Shown in pieces: positions 10,101 through 16,674 of a stretch of 64,000 nt of DNA. Position 1 is the first letter of the stretch; every line of letters begins with the position of its first letter. The notes under the pieces are model-generated. The model worked only from the letters and a program-made list of their open reading frames with translations, searched no databases and was not told the origin of the DNA. This DNA comes from Actinacidiphila bryophytorum (lineage in GTDB: Bacteria; Actinomycetota; Actinomycetes; Streptomycetales; Streptomycetaceae): contig NZ_JAFFIX010000007.1 of the NCBI RefSeq assembly GCF_016916835.1, forward strand, positions 248,001 through 312,000, read 5' to 3'. The translations under genes were made by a program, and so were the position numbers.

Positions 10101-11557
10101 GCGTGCCGGTGGTCCCCGGCGGCGCCCCGGCCACCCTCACGGGACTCGACCTCGGCGGCCCCGGCGGCTTCGTGTGGACGCCGGGCGGCGCCGACCCCTT
10201 CCTGGGCACCCTGCACGCCGACCGCCTGTCACTGCCCCGCCTGCGCGTCGAGGCCGCCAATGCCTTCCGCGGCGACCTCACCCTCACCACCGACGCGATC
10301 CACCTCGGACTGCTCCGCCGGGGCCGCAGCGAACTCGACGTCGACCGGCTCGCGCTGCGGCTGCTCGGCAGCGCGACACTCGGCAGCCCGCAGGAGCGGA
10401 TCAGCGTGGGGGCGGCGGGAGCAGAACACCTGCACCGCGCCGACGGCACGACCCGGCTCACCGGCGGCTACGCCGACCTGCTGCACTACGAGCGGCCCGG
10501 TGTGGAGATCGACGTGGAGCACGCCAAGCTGCCCGAGGCCGTCACGGCCCTGCCCGGCTCCCGCAGCATGACCGTGCCCAGGCTCGACCTGAGCGGCGCG
10601 CACCTGCGGATCGACTTCCGAGCGCTGCCGCCGGCCGCGGGCCGGCCGGACCCGCTAACGGTGACGCCCGAGCCGAAGGCGCTGCTGGACTCGCTGAACG
10701 GCACCCTCGGCATCCAGGCGGTCCTGCACGACATGGCGATCCTGCCCAGCGGGACGATCGAGCACACGGAGTACCGCCGGGACGTCGTCATCACCACGCC
10801 TGTCACCCTCGAAGGGGGCGAGGTCGACACCGCCGATCTGGCCGCATCGCTGTCCGCGCCCGGCGCCATCGCCTTCGCACCGGACTCCCTCCTGGACTTC
10901 GCGGTCCGCCATCCGCAGTTCGACGTGCAGGGCAGCCGGCTCTTCCTGTTCGTCATCATTCCCGTCACCTTCCACGGCGTGGGGAAGAACGTCCGCCGCA
11001 ACCTCCTGGCATGGCGGCTCAGGACTCCGGCGGATCTCGACCTGGCCCGCCTCCGGCACCGGGTCCGGCTGCGCACCCTGCTCGACGACATGGTCCAGGA
11101 GTCCGACGAGGCGGCGACCGACAGCGATGCCGAGAAGGCGAAGGTGCAGGCGGCCAAGGACGCGCCGACGGGCATCGACGTGAGCATCAGCCCCGGCAGC
11201 GGCCTGTCCGTCCACAGCCGCGAACCGGTCGGGCTGCAGCTGGCGTCACAGGGCGTCAACGGCCGCATCGGCCTGGGCTCCGATCCCTTCTCCGGGCTGA
11301 GGCTCAGCGGCAGCCTCGTGCTGTCGGCCCGCCCCGGCCACTCCGACCTCGGGAAGCTGGCCTTCCAGGTCGCCGAACTGACCGTCCCCTACGTCGACCT
11401 GACCGTCGAGGGGCACCGCGTGTCGGTCGGGGCGATCGAGATCCACGACCTGCACGACGCGTCAGTGTCCTTCGACGAACTGCGCCCACGCGTCCTGGAG
11501 GCGACGATCCGGCAGGCGACCGCCCGGAACATCGAGTGGTCGCAGCCCGGCAAGTGA
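4175..11557 (+). CDS. giant eCIS_core (DUF4157) domain protein, 2460 aa
   Basis: The start is GTG at 4175, or the ATG directly after it at 4178. Residues about 30-135 form an eCIS_core/DUF4157 domain with the zinc-peptidase-like motif HELAH at 95-99 (AHELAHLAQH). This domain marks proteins encoded with extracellular contractile injection systems, often cargo. Residues about 150-870 look alpha-helical, with two related segments at about 470-510 (GLFDWAVTDEDAR) and 650-690 (GLFSFDWWVSAAEA). Residues about 1100-1190 are strongly charged and probably a coiled coil (DLEKQLAPLRVQEARLESLE). From about 890 to the end, apart from that coil, the protein is a long series of short amphipathic beta-strands ending in D/G turns, reminiscent of AsmA/TamB-type repeats. 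No signal peptide or membrane segment is evident and no C-terminal toxin domain is recognised. The 3' end overlaps the convergent SARP gene by 96 bases. Cargo, scaffold or lipid-handling roles are all possible. Confidence 0.8.
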   Translation: MMYDAARAGSPAPAPDAGRKPAPDVGAARPDTGPVRDLVHRLAPQLGLDPGQVRVEAAESGLGGRLGGARAAAGEHGLLLRPSEMLDPEPALVAHELAHLAQHRNRARPPSATLPARPRAAADLTAAEAEAAAVADAARSGGALWRPRAVLPDGVLARDTGASGIAPRTADQLAVELTERVAANHPDEIALLGELFSDVWTTAEDRVESALTVLDGFGFVVARALVQCLRPQTRDRLARISGSQYGAHPRSAAAVLSVLTTRQLTALRHDPVYDLPQALAGLAPGALGPAELRGVHGTLHRLFAEAPDVTAELFDGPARTVLRALISLPTPPGTDADLLTTALAEERRVSADRRQVYGTDGPVTDRSTASGTGTLLLRDLTGRLASPGATAAREALDLLAGLVGGRGAEAAPAGPAAAIRLRLLVAELDARGLVDRLLDHLPAADRHDPDYSRVLTAVLSVRRPARTLARIESLLSYGLFDWAVTDEDARFAYLLVRSLPLAEQDAWRRLDGGKWYQRLEANLPAGMVTGGEYQGVGGEFAVAGPGVTGEAVAGLLKDVLVTWKARPGDGATAVSVVRRLLGLGPGGEEPPGGTPGVSRGLAAAVVRRLDALGDLPDIVEALPETYLTAEASRHELLDLTALRDPVNVQRQAAALLRTGLFSFDWWVSAAEAWLAHQLLRALSTAEQDRFEADHPGAWASAMSAMTPRMLASAAVGALTGRGEFPTREQLRAQLRDQRLWKDPARRFVLRALLDLAYRSDDRRWVLDQIHAHRDLAGLEDLAQRIEEAGDIAIPGWGDELVAAAGRGFRLLVAGGDLLLQVASTLPERTLRVELDVDDLREAVRGPLAGAEAARPAEPGGNRISIELEPEAGALTVRLASLDLRQLNVSRPGASFHTGDVHIRGLEIRAGYSDRRYRTPVGVRAQLGSLDARDVVAADPQLLPGGAAALARLLMTSLTLHAADVTGRALPAPRPGSIPVPLFGPLFQALENLVALTGGVPGAPSLLDLATLPYPSPVPSPLDLLTDRVVGHYDPTDSPVDYLWGLASEGGLRPPHSVEERTRDAIGRLRALEVTFDELSLTGLVLGGDQQVASVTITDFGIGAARSLPAYLRLRQRALERTRKRTPAGPEHDRITAEIRDLEKQLAPLRVQEARLESLESRDRLRPGSLDKAEREELARLSDLLRADAGFIMDIGSITIGALHGRVTAAGAEIGPVHAHTRAPSEVLARFGLDARYLADPELIARFQAGGPRPADAGLLADPQRRPEFVFEAGPIRLLPGPPGQPALLIAATEIPPVDAIRARLASLPPGADPAVREHLARAVRLAEQIDTWHVRPDPPAQELLEAEDELRGLLGYSADSVVIGAVSADPVTATQDGGKTAVRAGLRVSGIKLTGVRGPGFSAAEVTGAVGLGARFADGTLTPEVSADLTAHGVHAGQGTFGTLGVTGLRGSLRRTADGYAVPDLAADRVEVLDFAVGDQANGVTGRRATLVGVTLDAEYHRAGTQQEHARIAELTVERIEGEGLGYHRTDAQGSLHASVESGALVGVRATDVVLAPGGDGWQLGSAGLTVGRFEDVRYEILAAAVTGGGRQAAPAPSTGGTSVRGTLTSAAGTGPVVTAHYARVGGDDHTLELAVAGLGIQQTAVRTPAAGLVITRTLLSGRVRSTARDTGLSLELTDTELRAISWHSGARKVTAPGPVTVGRVELRDAVLTEPDPHAQDIARRARRLTVAQLTVRDIRAPRVHYTDPPVDLQLAGSAERGSAGPRIASVELRDVVLPFTPAGTPDTDAVAAQLDVRGASLPFVLSAGGLRDGLRAAGRLDVGSLSVRLRPGGPVTAHAAGVAGEVDLASGHTAGKGAGLHTWLTFGGLDSGEVTITPQAVEVADLRLPNLTLSAFRLRSGAGSGYVAVDMTDGGGVDVSGVRVAARLERPRPGAAGPGQPVFTRVVLSRARADRIAFEGLDAQFGAGAEPLYVSVPVVPGGAPATLTGLDLGGPGGFVWTPGGADPFLGTLHADRLSLPRLRVEAANAFRGDLTLTTDAIHLGLLRRGRSELDVDRLALRLLGSATLGSPQERISVGAAGAEHLHRADGTTRLTGGYADLLHYERPGVEIDVEHAKLPEAVTALPGSRSMTVPRLDLSGAHLRIDFRALPPAAGRPDPLTVTPEPKALLDSLNGTLGIQAVLHDMAILPSGTIEHTEYRRDVVITTPVTLEGGEVDTADLAASLSAPGAIAFAPDSLLDFAVRHPQFDVQGSRLFLFVIIPVTFHGVGKNVRRNLLAWRLRTPADLDLARLRHRVRLRTLLDDMVQESDEAATDSDAEKAKVQAAKDAPTGIDVSISPGSGLSVHSREPVGLQLASQGVNGRIGLGSDPFSGLRLSGSLVLSARPGHSDLGKLAFQVAELTVPYVDLTVEGHRVSVGAIEIHDLHDASVSFDELRPRVLEATIRQATARNIEWSQPGK

Positions 11558-12442
11558 CCCGGGCGGCCCGGCGGCCTGCGCCGGTACGTGCGCGGCCGCC
11601 GGCGGGACCTGGGGCGGTACGTGCGAGTCGGCGCGGGCGGCGAGCACCGGCTCGATCAGGCGCCGTATCGCCACCGAGGGCCGCAGGTCCAATTCGGCCG
11701 CCAGCAGCCGGCCGTAGGCGCGGTAGGTGCGCAGCGCCTCCACCGCGTTGCCCTCGCGCAGGTGCACCCGCAGCACCGCCCGGTGCGCGCTCTCCCGCAG
11801 CGGTTCGATGTCGACCGCCGCGAGCCCGGCCTCCAGGGCGTGCCCGTAGCGTCCCTCGGCGGTCAGCCGCTCGCAGAGCCGCTCCAGCGCGTGCAGCCGG
11901 AGCTGGCGGAAGCGCTCGCGCTCCGGCAGCAGCCACTCCTCGTCCCAGCCGGGCAGCAGGTCCCCGCGCAGCACGGCGGGCACCGTCGGCGGGCCCGTGG
12001 CCGCGGCGCCGTCCGGCTCCAGCAGTTCGCCCGCCCGTGCCGAGCCCTGGTGCAGGTCCACCAGGATCGCGGCGTCCAGGGACAGTTGTGTGCCCGCGGC
12101 GGACACCAGCGGGCGTCCCGCGGGCTCGGGCAGCCGCCACAGCGCCGTCCGCAGGCTGGCGGCGGCGCGTTCCGCCGCCGCGTCCGGCCAGAGCGCCGCG
12201 CCGGTCATGCAGCGCGAGACCGGGTGGTGGTGCAGTGCGACGAAGGCCATCAGGCGGCGGCTGCCCGCCGCGACCGGCACCGCGGTGTCACCGCAGCGCA
12301 GTTCGAAGTCGCCGAGCAGCCGGAGCGTGACCTGCGCGCTGCTGCCTGCCTGCGCGGCCTGTCCGGCCCCGCCCGCCTGCCCGGTCCTGTCGGCCTTCCC
12401 GGCCCTGCCGGTCTGTCCGACCGGTCCCGCTCGACCGCTCAC
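11462..12442 (-). CDS. SARP/BTAD-family transcriptional activator
   Basis: The protein has an N-terminal OmpR-like winged helix (VTLRLLGDFELRCGDTAVP, then WPDAAAERAAASLRTALWRL), which binds DNA in SARP regulators. A bacterial transcriptional activator domain of helical repeats follows (RLRLHALERLCERL, ESAHRAVLRVHLREGNAVEALRTY, spanning the middle third). I chose the GTG at 12442 (326 aa) because a GGGGG run lies about eight bases upstream; the frame stays open to a TTG at 12532. The first about 35 residues are Gly/Ala-rich low complexity. There is no NB-ARC or TPR extension, so this is a short SARP. It is convergent with the giant eCIS_core gene, and their 3' ends overlap over 11462-11557. 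SARPs usually activate nearby secondary-metabolite or accessory genes; control of the eCIS-linked operon is a guess from position. Confidence 0.85.
   Translation of the reverse strand: MSGRAGPVGQTGRAGKADRTGQAGGAGQAAQAGSSAQVTLRLLGDFELRCGDTAVPVAAGSRRLMAFVALHHHPVSRCMTGAALWPDAAAERAAASLRTALWRLPEPAGRPLVSAAGTQLSLDAAILVDLHQGSARAGELLEPDGAAATGPPTVPAVLRGDLLPGWDEEWLLPERERFRQLRLHALERLCERLTAEGRYGHALEAGLAAVDIEPLRESAHRAVLRVHLREGNAVEALRTYRAYGRLLAAELDLRPSVAIRRLIEPVLAARADSHVPPQVPPAAAHVPAQAAGPPGSLAGLRPLDVPGGRLPDRRLQDAWAQFVEGH
12345..12430. repeat. GC-rich low-complexity tract inside the SARP N-terminus
   Basis: Degenerate units of about nine bases (variants of CCTGTCCGG, CCTGCCGGT, CCTTCCCGG) are repeated over roughly 85 bases. 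Read on the minus strand they encode a Gly/Ala/Gln-rich linker ahead of the winged helix (GRAG, GKAD, GQAGGAGQAAQAG). Such tracts are prone to length variation by slippage, which also makes the SARP start hard to fix. Confidence 0.6.
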
Positions 12443-12648
12443 CCGTGAACCCCCAGGCCGACCCGTCGACCCGCCGGCCCGCCTGCCGGTCAGTCGCCGC
12501 CCATGCTGGCAGCGGCAAATCGGGCACGTCAAAAACCTCTCACCCGATCAGGGCAGCGCCCGTGCGGCACCATGCTCGCGACCGTACGGCCGGGTGGCGG
12601 CTCCCCGGGCGGGGCGCTGGCACGTACCCCCTGACCGGTCGGAGCCGG

Positions 12649-14805
12649 CTACCCCGTCAGGGCCAGGACCAGTGGGAGGACCTGCGCGGCTCCTGCCTGG
12701 CGCAGCAGGCGCGCGCCGACGGCCAGCGTCCAGCCCGTCTCCGTGTAGTCGTCGACCAGCAGCACCGTGCCCGGAGCGGCGGCCAGGGCGGCGGCGAGGT
12801 CGTCCGGCACCGTGAAGGAGGCGGCCAGGGCGCGCAGCCGTTGGGCCGAGTTGCTGCGGTGCGCGGCGAAGTCACCGGCCTGCGGGGCGTATCCGAGGCT
12901 GCCGAGCAGCGGGAGCCGGCCGACCCTGGCCAGGCCCTCGGCCAGGGAGCCCACCAGCTGGGGCCGGGTGCGCGAGGGCATGGCGACCACGCCCACCGGG
13001 CGGGCCGTCGCGGGTGCGGAGCCGGCCCAGCCGCCCGGCGCGTGCGCCCAGTCGGCGACCACGGTCACCACGGCGGCCAGCACGTCGTCGGGGACCGGGC
13101 CGTCGGGGGCCTGCGCGGACAGCAGCGGGCGCAGGCGGTTGCCCCAGCCGATGTCGGACAGCCGTCCCAGCGCACGCCCGGTGGCCGCCTGCTGGTCCTC
13201 GGGGATGCGGCCCTTGAGGCTGACGCCGACCGCGGCCATCCCCGAGGGCCACATCTTGCGCGGCTCGACCTCCGCTCCCGGCCGCTCCAGTTCACCGGCC
13301 GCGCCAGACAGGGCGGCCGGCGAGACCCCGGGGTCGACCCAGGGGCCTGCGCAGTTGTCGCAGCGCCCGCAGGGTGCCGCCTTCTCGTCGTCGAGCTGGC
13401 GCTGCAGGAACTCCATACGGCACCCGGTGGTGGCCGCGTACTCGCGCATGGCCTGCTGCTCGGCCTTGCGCTGCCGGGCCACCCAGGCGTAGCGCTCCGC
13501 GTCGTACTCCCACGGCTGACCCGTCGCGGTCCAGCCGCCCTTGACGCGCCGGACCGCGCCGTCCACGTCCAGCACCTTGAGCATGGTCTCCAGGCGCGAG
13601 CGCCGCAGGTCCACCAGCGGCTCCAGCGCGGGCAGCGACAGCGGGCGGCCCGCATCCTCCAACGCGCCCAGCGTGCGCCGCACCTGCTCCTCCGGCGGGA
13701 AGCCCACCGAGGCGAAGTAGGCCCAGATCGCCTCGTCCTCGCGCCCCGGCAGCAGCAGCACATCCGCGTGGTCCACCCCGCGGCCGGCGCGGCCGACCTG
13801 CTGGTAGTACGCGATCGGCGACGAGGGCGAGCCCAGGTGGACGACGAAGCCCAGGTCCGGCTTGTCGAAGCCCATACCGAGCGCCGACGTCGCCACCAGC
13901 GCCTTCACCCGGTTCGCGAGCAGGTCCTCCTCGGCCTGGAGGCGGTCGGCGTTCTCGGTCTTGCCGGTGTAGGAGGCCACCGGATAGCCCCGCTGGCGCA
14001 GGAAGGCCGCGACCTCCTCGGCCGCCGCCACGGTCAGCGTGTAGATGATCCCGGAGCCGGGCAGGTCCCCCAGCCGCTCCCCCAGCCACGCCAGCCGGTG
14101 CGCGGCGTCGGGCAGGTCCAGCACGCCCAGCCGCAGGCTCTCCCGGTTCAGCGGCCCCCGCAGCACCAGGGCCTCGTCGCCGCCGGTGCCCAGCTGCTCC
14201 GCCACGTCCGCCGTGACCCTGGCGTTGGCGGTCGCGGTGGTCGCCAGGACCGGCACGCCCGCCGGCAGTTCGGCCAGCATCGTGCGCAGCCGCCGGTAGT
14301 CGGGCCGGAAGTCGTGGCCCCAGTCGGAGATGCAGTGCGCCTCGTCGACCACCAGCAGGCCGGTGGTCGCGGCGAGCCGCGGCAGCACCTGGTCGCGGAA
14401 GTCCACCGAGTTGAGGCGTTCAGGACTTACCAGGAGCACGTCTGTCTCGCCGCGCTGCACCTCCCCGTGGATGGCCTCCCACTCCTCCGGGTTGGCCGAG
14501 TTGATGGTGCGCGCCCTGATGCCGGCCCTGGCCGCCGACTCGACCTGGTTGCGCATCAGCGCGAGCAGCGGCGAGATGATCACCGTGGGTCCTGCGCCGC
14601 GCCTCCGCAGCAGGGCCGTGGCCACGAAGTACACCGCCGACTTGCCCCACCCGGTGCGCTGCACCACCAGCGCCCTGCGGTGTTCCTCGACCAGCGCCGA
14701 CACCGCCTGCCACTGGTCCTCGCGCAGCCGCGCGGTCCCCCCGGGGTCGCCCACGAGGCCCGCGAGTACGGCGTCGGCTTCTGCATGCAGGTCCAGGTTG
14801 TCCAT
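12649..14805 (-). CDS. recQ: RecQ-family ATP-dependent DNA helicase with C-terminal PRTase-like segment
   Basis: This 718-residue superfamily 2 helicase unwinds DNA 3' to 5' during recombination and fork repair. The Walker A region is QRTGWGKSA (about residue 50), the Walker B/DEAH box is VVDEAHCISDWGHDFR, motif VI is QQVGRAGRG, and the RecQ zinc-binding site ends in CGRCDNC. The C-terminal about 200 residues do not look like a standard HRDC domain; they end with VLLVDDYTETGWT, which fits the PRPP-binding loop of type I phosphoribosyltransferases, followed by a ComF-like helix (VGARLLRQAGA). I chose ATG 14805; an in-frame TTG lies four codons upstream. The gene is divergent from the hypothetical gene at 15313. 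No SOS box is visible upstream. Confidence 0.9.
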   Translation of the reverse strand: MDNLDLHAEADAVLAGLVGDPGGTARLREDQWQAVSALVEEHRRALVVQRTGWGKSAVYFVATALLRRRGAGPTVIISPLLALMRNQVESAARAGIRARTINSANPEEWEAIHGEVQRGETDVLLVSPERLNSVDFRDQVLPRLAATTGLLVVDEAHCISDWGHDFRPDYRRLRTMLAELPAGVPVLATTATANARVTADVAEQLGTGGDEALVLRGPLNRESLRLGVLDLPDAAHRLAWLGERLGDLPGSGIIYTLTVAAAEEVAAFLRQRGYPVASYTGKTENADRLQAEEDLLANRVKALVATSALGMGFDKPDLGFVVHLGSPSSPIAYYQQVGRAGRGVDHADVLLLPGREDEAIWAYFASVGFPPEEQVRRTLGALEDAGRPLSLPALEPLVDLRRSRLETMLKVLDVDGAVRRVKGGWTATGQPWEYDAERYAWVARQRKAEQQAMREYAATTGCRMEFLQRQLDDEKAAPCGRCDNCAGPWVDPGVSPAALSGAAGELERPGAEVEPRKMWPSGMAAVGVSLKGRIPEDQQAATGRALGRLSDIGWGNRLRPLLSAQAPDGPVPDDVLAAVVTVVADWAHAPGGWAGSAPATARPVGVVAMPSRTRPQLVGSLAEGLARVGRLPLLGSLGYAPQAGDFAAHRSNSAQRLRALAASFTVPDDLAAALAAAPGTVLLVDDYTETGWTLAVGARLLRQAGAAQVLPLVLALTG

Positions 14806-15312
14806 GCCCCCATGCAACCCGATGGCACGGACAATCAGCCAGTCCGCCGCGTCGCAGCGGGGGCGCCCCGGTCGCTCCGGCCGTGCTCAGGACGGGCTCA
14901 GGACGGGTGTGCCGCCCGTGCCGGGCGCATACGGGCACTGCATGCACCGCGCATCCCGCATCCGGAATTGTTTGAAGCTGTGAAGGCGGCGCCGGTACGT
15001 GTACCGCTCACCGGCCAATTCCCCGGCCACCGCCAGACACTGGCTGTGACCGCGCACACGCTGTGCACGACCGGTGGGCGCAGCGGTGTTCCCGCTGGTC
15101 CCGGGGCGGTTGGGGGTGCCGGGCCGGGGGGCGGCACGGGGGCCGGGATCTATCCGACGGACGGGACCATTCCGGTCGCGGGCGCCAATTGCCCGTTGCC
15201 GCAAAGCAATATGCGGGGAAGAATTGGACGCGGATCCCCGAACGGCTCTCCGAGCCCCCTGACCGGCGCACGCCCGCGGCCGGTCCACGGGTGCATCCGT
15301 GAAGGGAGGACC
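14806..15312. other. 507-base intergenic region between recQ and the 15313 gene
   Basis: This divergent intergenic region presumably holds promoters for both flanking genes, but I could not fix a convincing -35/-10 pair. It contains a perfect 11-base tandem duplication (CTCAGGACGGG at 14886-14896 and 14897-14907), a near-palindrome GGTACGTGTACC at 14993-15004, and several A/T-richer islands unusual for this genome (around 14965-14985 and 15185-15230). No open frame with convincing coding bias or initiation signals was seen. Confidence 0.5.
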
Positions 15313-15903
15313 GTGACCATCGGCTTCGTTCCGGAGACGTCCTCCGCCCTCGCCTCCCCCGCGTCGCGCAGCCTGGAGCCGACCGAGTGGACCGACATCG
15401 GCGTACCGCTGCTCGCCAACCCGCGCGAGGTCGTCAAGGACCTGCACTCCCGGCATCTGCCGCCGCCCGCCACCGCGGTCGTCGCGGTCTACGACCCGGA
15501 CGGCCGGATCAGGGCCAGCGCGTCCTTCGCCGGACGCACCGGCGTCGTGGACGGCTGGGAGCGGCGCAATGCGCTGCTGTCGCACCTGCGCCGCGTCATC
15601 CCGCACGACCTGCGCCTGCGCCGGCCGGTTCGCACCGCGGTGCTGATGATCTGCCGCGACGGCGCCGCCGGGTGGACCCCGGAGGACGGCGCCTGGATGT
15701 GGGGGCTGCGCGACGCCTGCACACTGCACGGGCTGCGCTGCGGGTCCTACGTGACGCTGACCGCCGACGGCTGGCACGTGATCGGTGAGAACCGGGCAGG
15801 GCGGACGCCGAACGCGGCCTCCTGGTCACGCGCCGGCAGCGAACCGCCGCCGGCCGTCGCGAACGGCACACCTGCGCCGCTGCGCCACGCCTCCGCGCGC
15901 TGA
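15313..15903 (+). CDS. conserved hypothetical protein (196 aa)
   Basis: I do not recognise a family with certainty. The start is GTG 15313, preceded by GGGAGGA at 15304-15310, one of the better ribosome sites in this part. The protein has an alpha/beta look: TAVVAVYDPDGRIRASASF and VRTAVLMICRDG are probable beta-strands, with two tryptophans (GWTPEDGAWMWGLRDAC) and a basic middle segment (LRRVIPHDLRLRRPV). It has no signal peptide or membrane segment. It is divergent from recQ and convergent with the next gene, sharing a bidirectional hairpin. From memory, similar small proteins sit near recQ and rnhB in other streptomycetes, so it is probably a lineage-conserved protein rather than an acquisition. 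Confidence 0.7.
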   Translation: MTIGFVPETSSALASPASRSLEPTEWTDIGVPLLANPREVVKDLHSRHLPPPATAVVAVYDPDGRIRASASFAGRTGVVDGWERRNALLSHLRRVIPHDLRLRRPVRTAVLMICRDGAAGWTPEDGAWMWGLRDACTLHGLRCGSYVTLTADGWHVIGENRAGRTPNAASWSRAGSEPPPAVANGTPAPLRHASAR

Positions 15904-15923
15904 GATCGCGGCTGAGTCCGGCC

Positions 15924-15965
15924 GAGCGGCACCGGGCGGACCGTGCGCCCGCCCGGCGGGCGCTC
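15924..15965. terminator. bidirectional hairpin between convergent genes
   Basis: An eight-base inner stem (CCGGGCGG at 15932-15939 with CCGCCCGG at 15949-15956) is reinforced by an outer GAGCG/CGCTC pairing (15924-15928 with 15961-15965). It sits between two converging stop codons and has no T tract, which is common in streptomycete terminators. Confidence 0.55.
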
Positions 15966-16620
15966 AGGCGCTGGCGCCGAGCAGGCTGTTGATACGGGCC
16001 GGGTCGCCGCACACGATCAGCAGCAGGCCGGCCCGGGTCAGCGCGGTGGCCAGCGCCCGCGGCAGCGTGTCGTCGCTGCCGCCGTTGAGGGCCACGATCA
16101 CCACCGGTCGGCCGGTGGCACGGGGAGCGGAGATGTCGGCGTAGAAGACGTCGTCGGCGGCGTCGTGCTGCGCCCAGTAGGACGCCTCGCCGAAGCTCAG
16201 TTCGTGAACGGCCCAGGGGTGCTGCTCGCCGGTGGTGAGCACCAGGATCTCGCCGGGGGCGCGACCGGTGTCGAGCAGCAGGTCGACGGTCTCCTCCGCC
16301 GCGTCGAGCGCGCCCTCGGCCGGGGCGGGGATGAGCTGGATCTGTGCGGCTTCCGGGGTCGCCGGGCGCTGCCGGGGCACCGGCGCGGCCGGGGCCGGCT
16401 GGTTCGCAGCCGTGGGACCGGCGGTGCCGATCTGGCGGCCGGTTCCGGCAGCGCCGGAACCGACGGCGGCAACTGCCCTCGGCGGTGCCGGCCGCGGCGC
16501 GGCGGGCCGGGGCGGGCCTGGGACAGGACGGGGGGTCGACGCACTCCGGCCGCTGGTCGGAGCAGTGCGGGGACCCGGGACGCTCTCGTGAATCTGAGGC
16601 TCCTCGGGGGTGAGAGGCAT
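15964..16620 (-). CDS. hypothetical protein resembling a UvrD-type helicase C-terminus
   Basis: This is a 218-residue protein. The first about 90 residues are Pro/Ala-rich and probably disordered. The remainder resembles the end of superfamily 1 UvrD/Rep helicases: GEILVLTTGEQHPWAVHE, then VFYAD, then VVIVALNGG and ALATALTRAGLLLIVCGD. The last part parallels motif VI (ALTRAR in helicases), but the arginine after ALTRA is replaced by glycine and no Walker A motif exists anywhere in the protein. It therefore cannot be an independent ATPase. It could be a decayed or repurposed helicase module; the resemblance is by eye only. The start is ATG 16620 with a weak ribosome site. It is transcribed in the same direction as rnhB, 54 bases downstream of it. 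Confidence 0.65.
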   Translation of the reverse strand: MPLTPEEPQIHESVPGPRTAPTSGRSASTPRPVPGPPRPAAPRPAPPRAVAAVGSGAAGTGRQIGTAGPTAANQPAPAAPVPRQRPATPEAAQIQLIPAPAEGALDAAEETVDLLLDTGRAPGEILVLTTGEQHPWAVHELSFGEASYWAQHDAADDVFYADISAPRATGRPVVIVALNGGSDDTLPRALATALTRAGLLLIVCGDPARINSLLGASA

Positions 16621-16674
16621 GAGTTGATGTCTATCAAATGCGCACCGAATGCGCAGCGGCGGGTGGGTGCCGGA

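Noticed and set aside
14993-15004. Near-palindrome GGTACGTGTACC upstream of the 15313 gene
   Set aside because: It is short and imperfect, it occurs singly, and no regulator gene is nearby.
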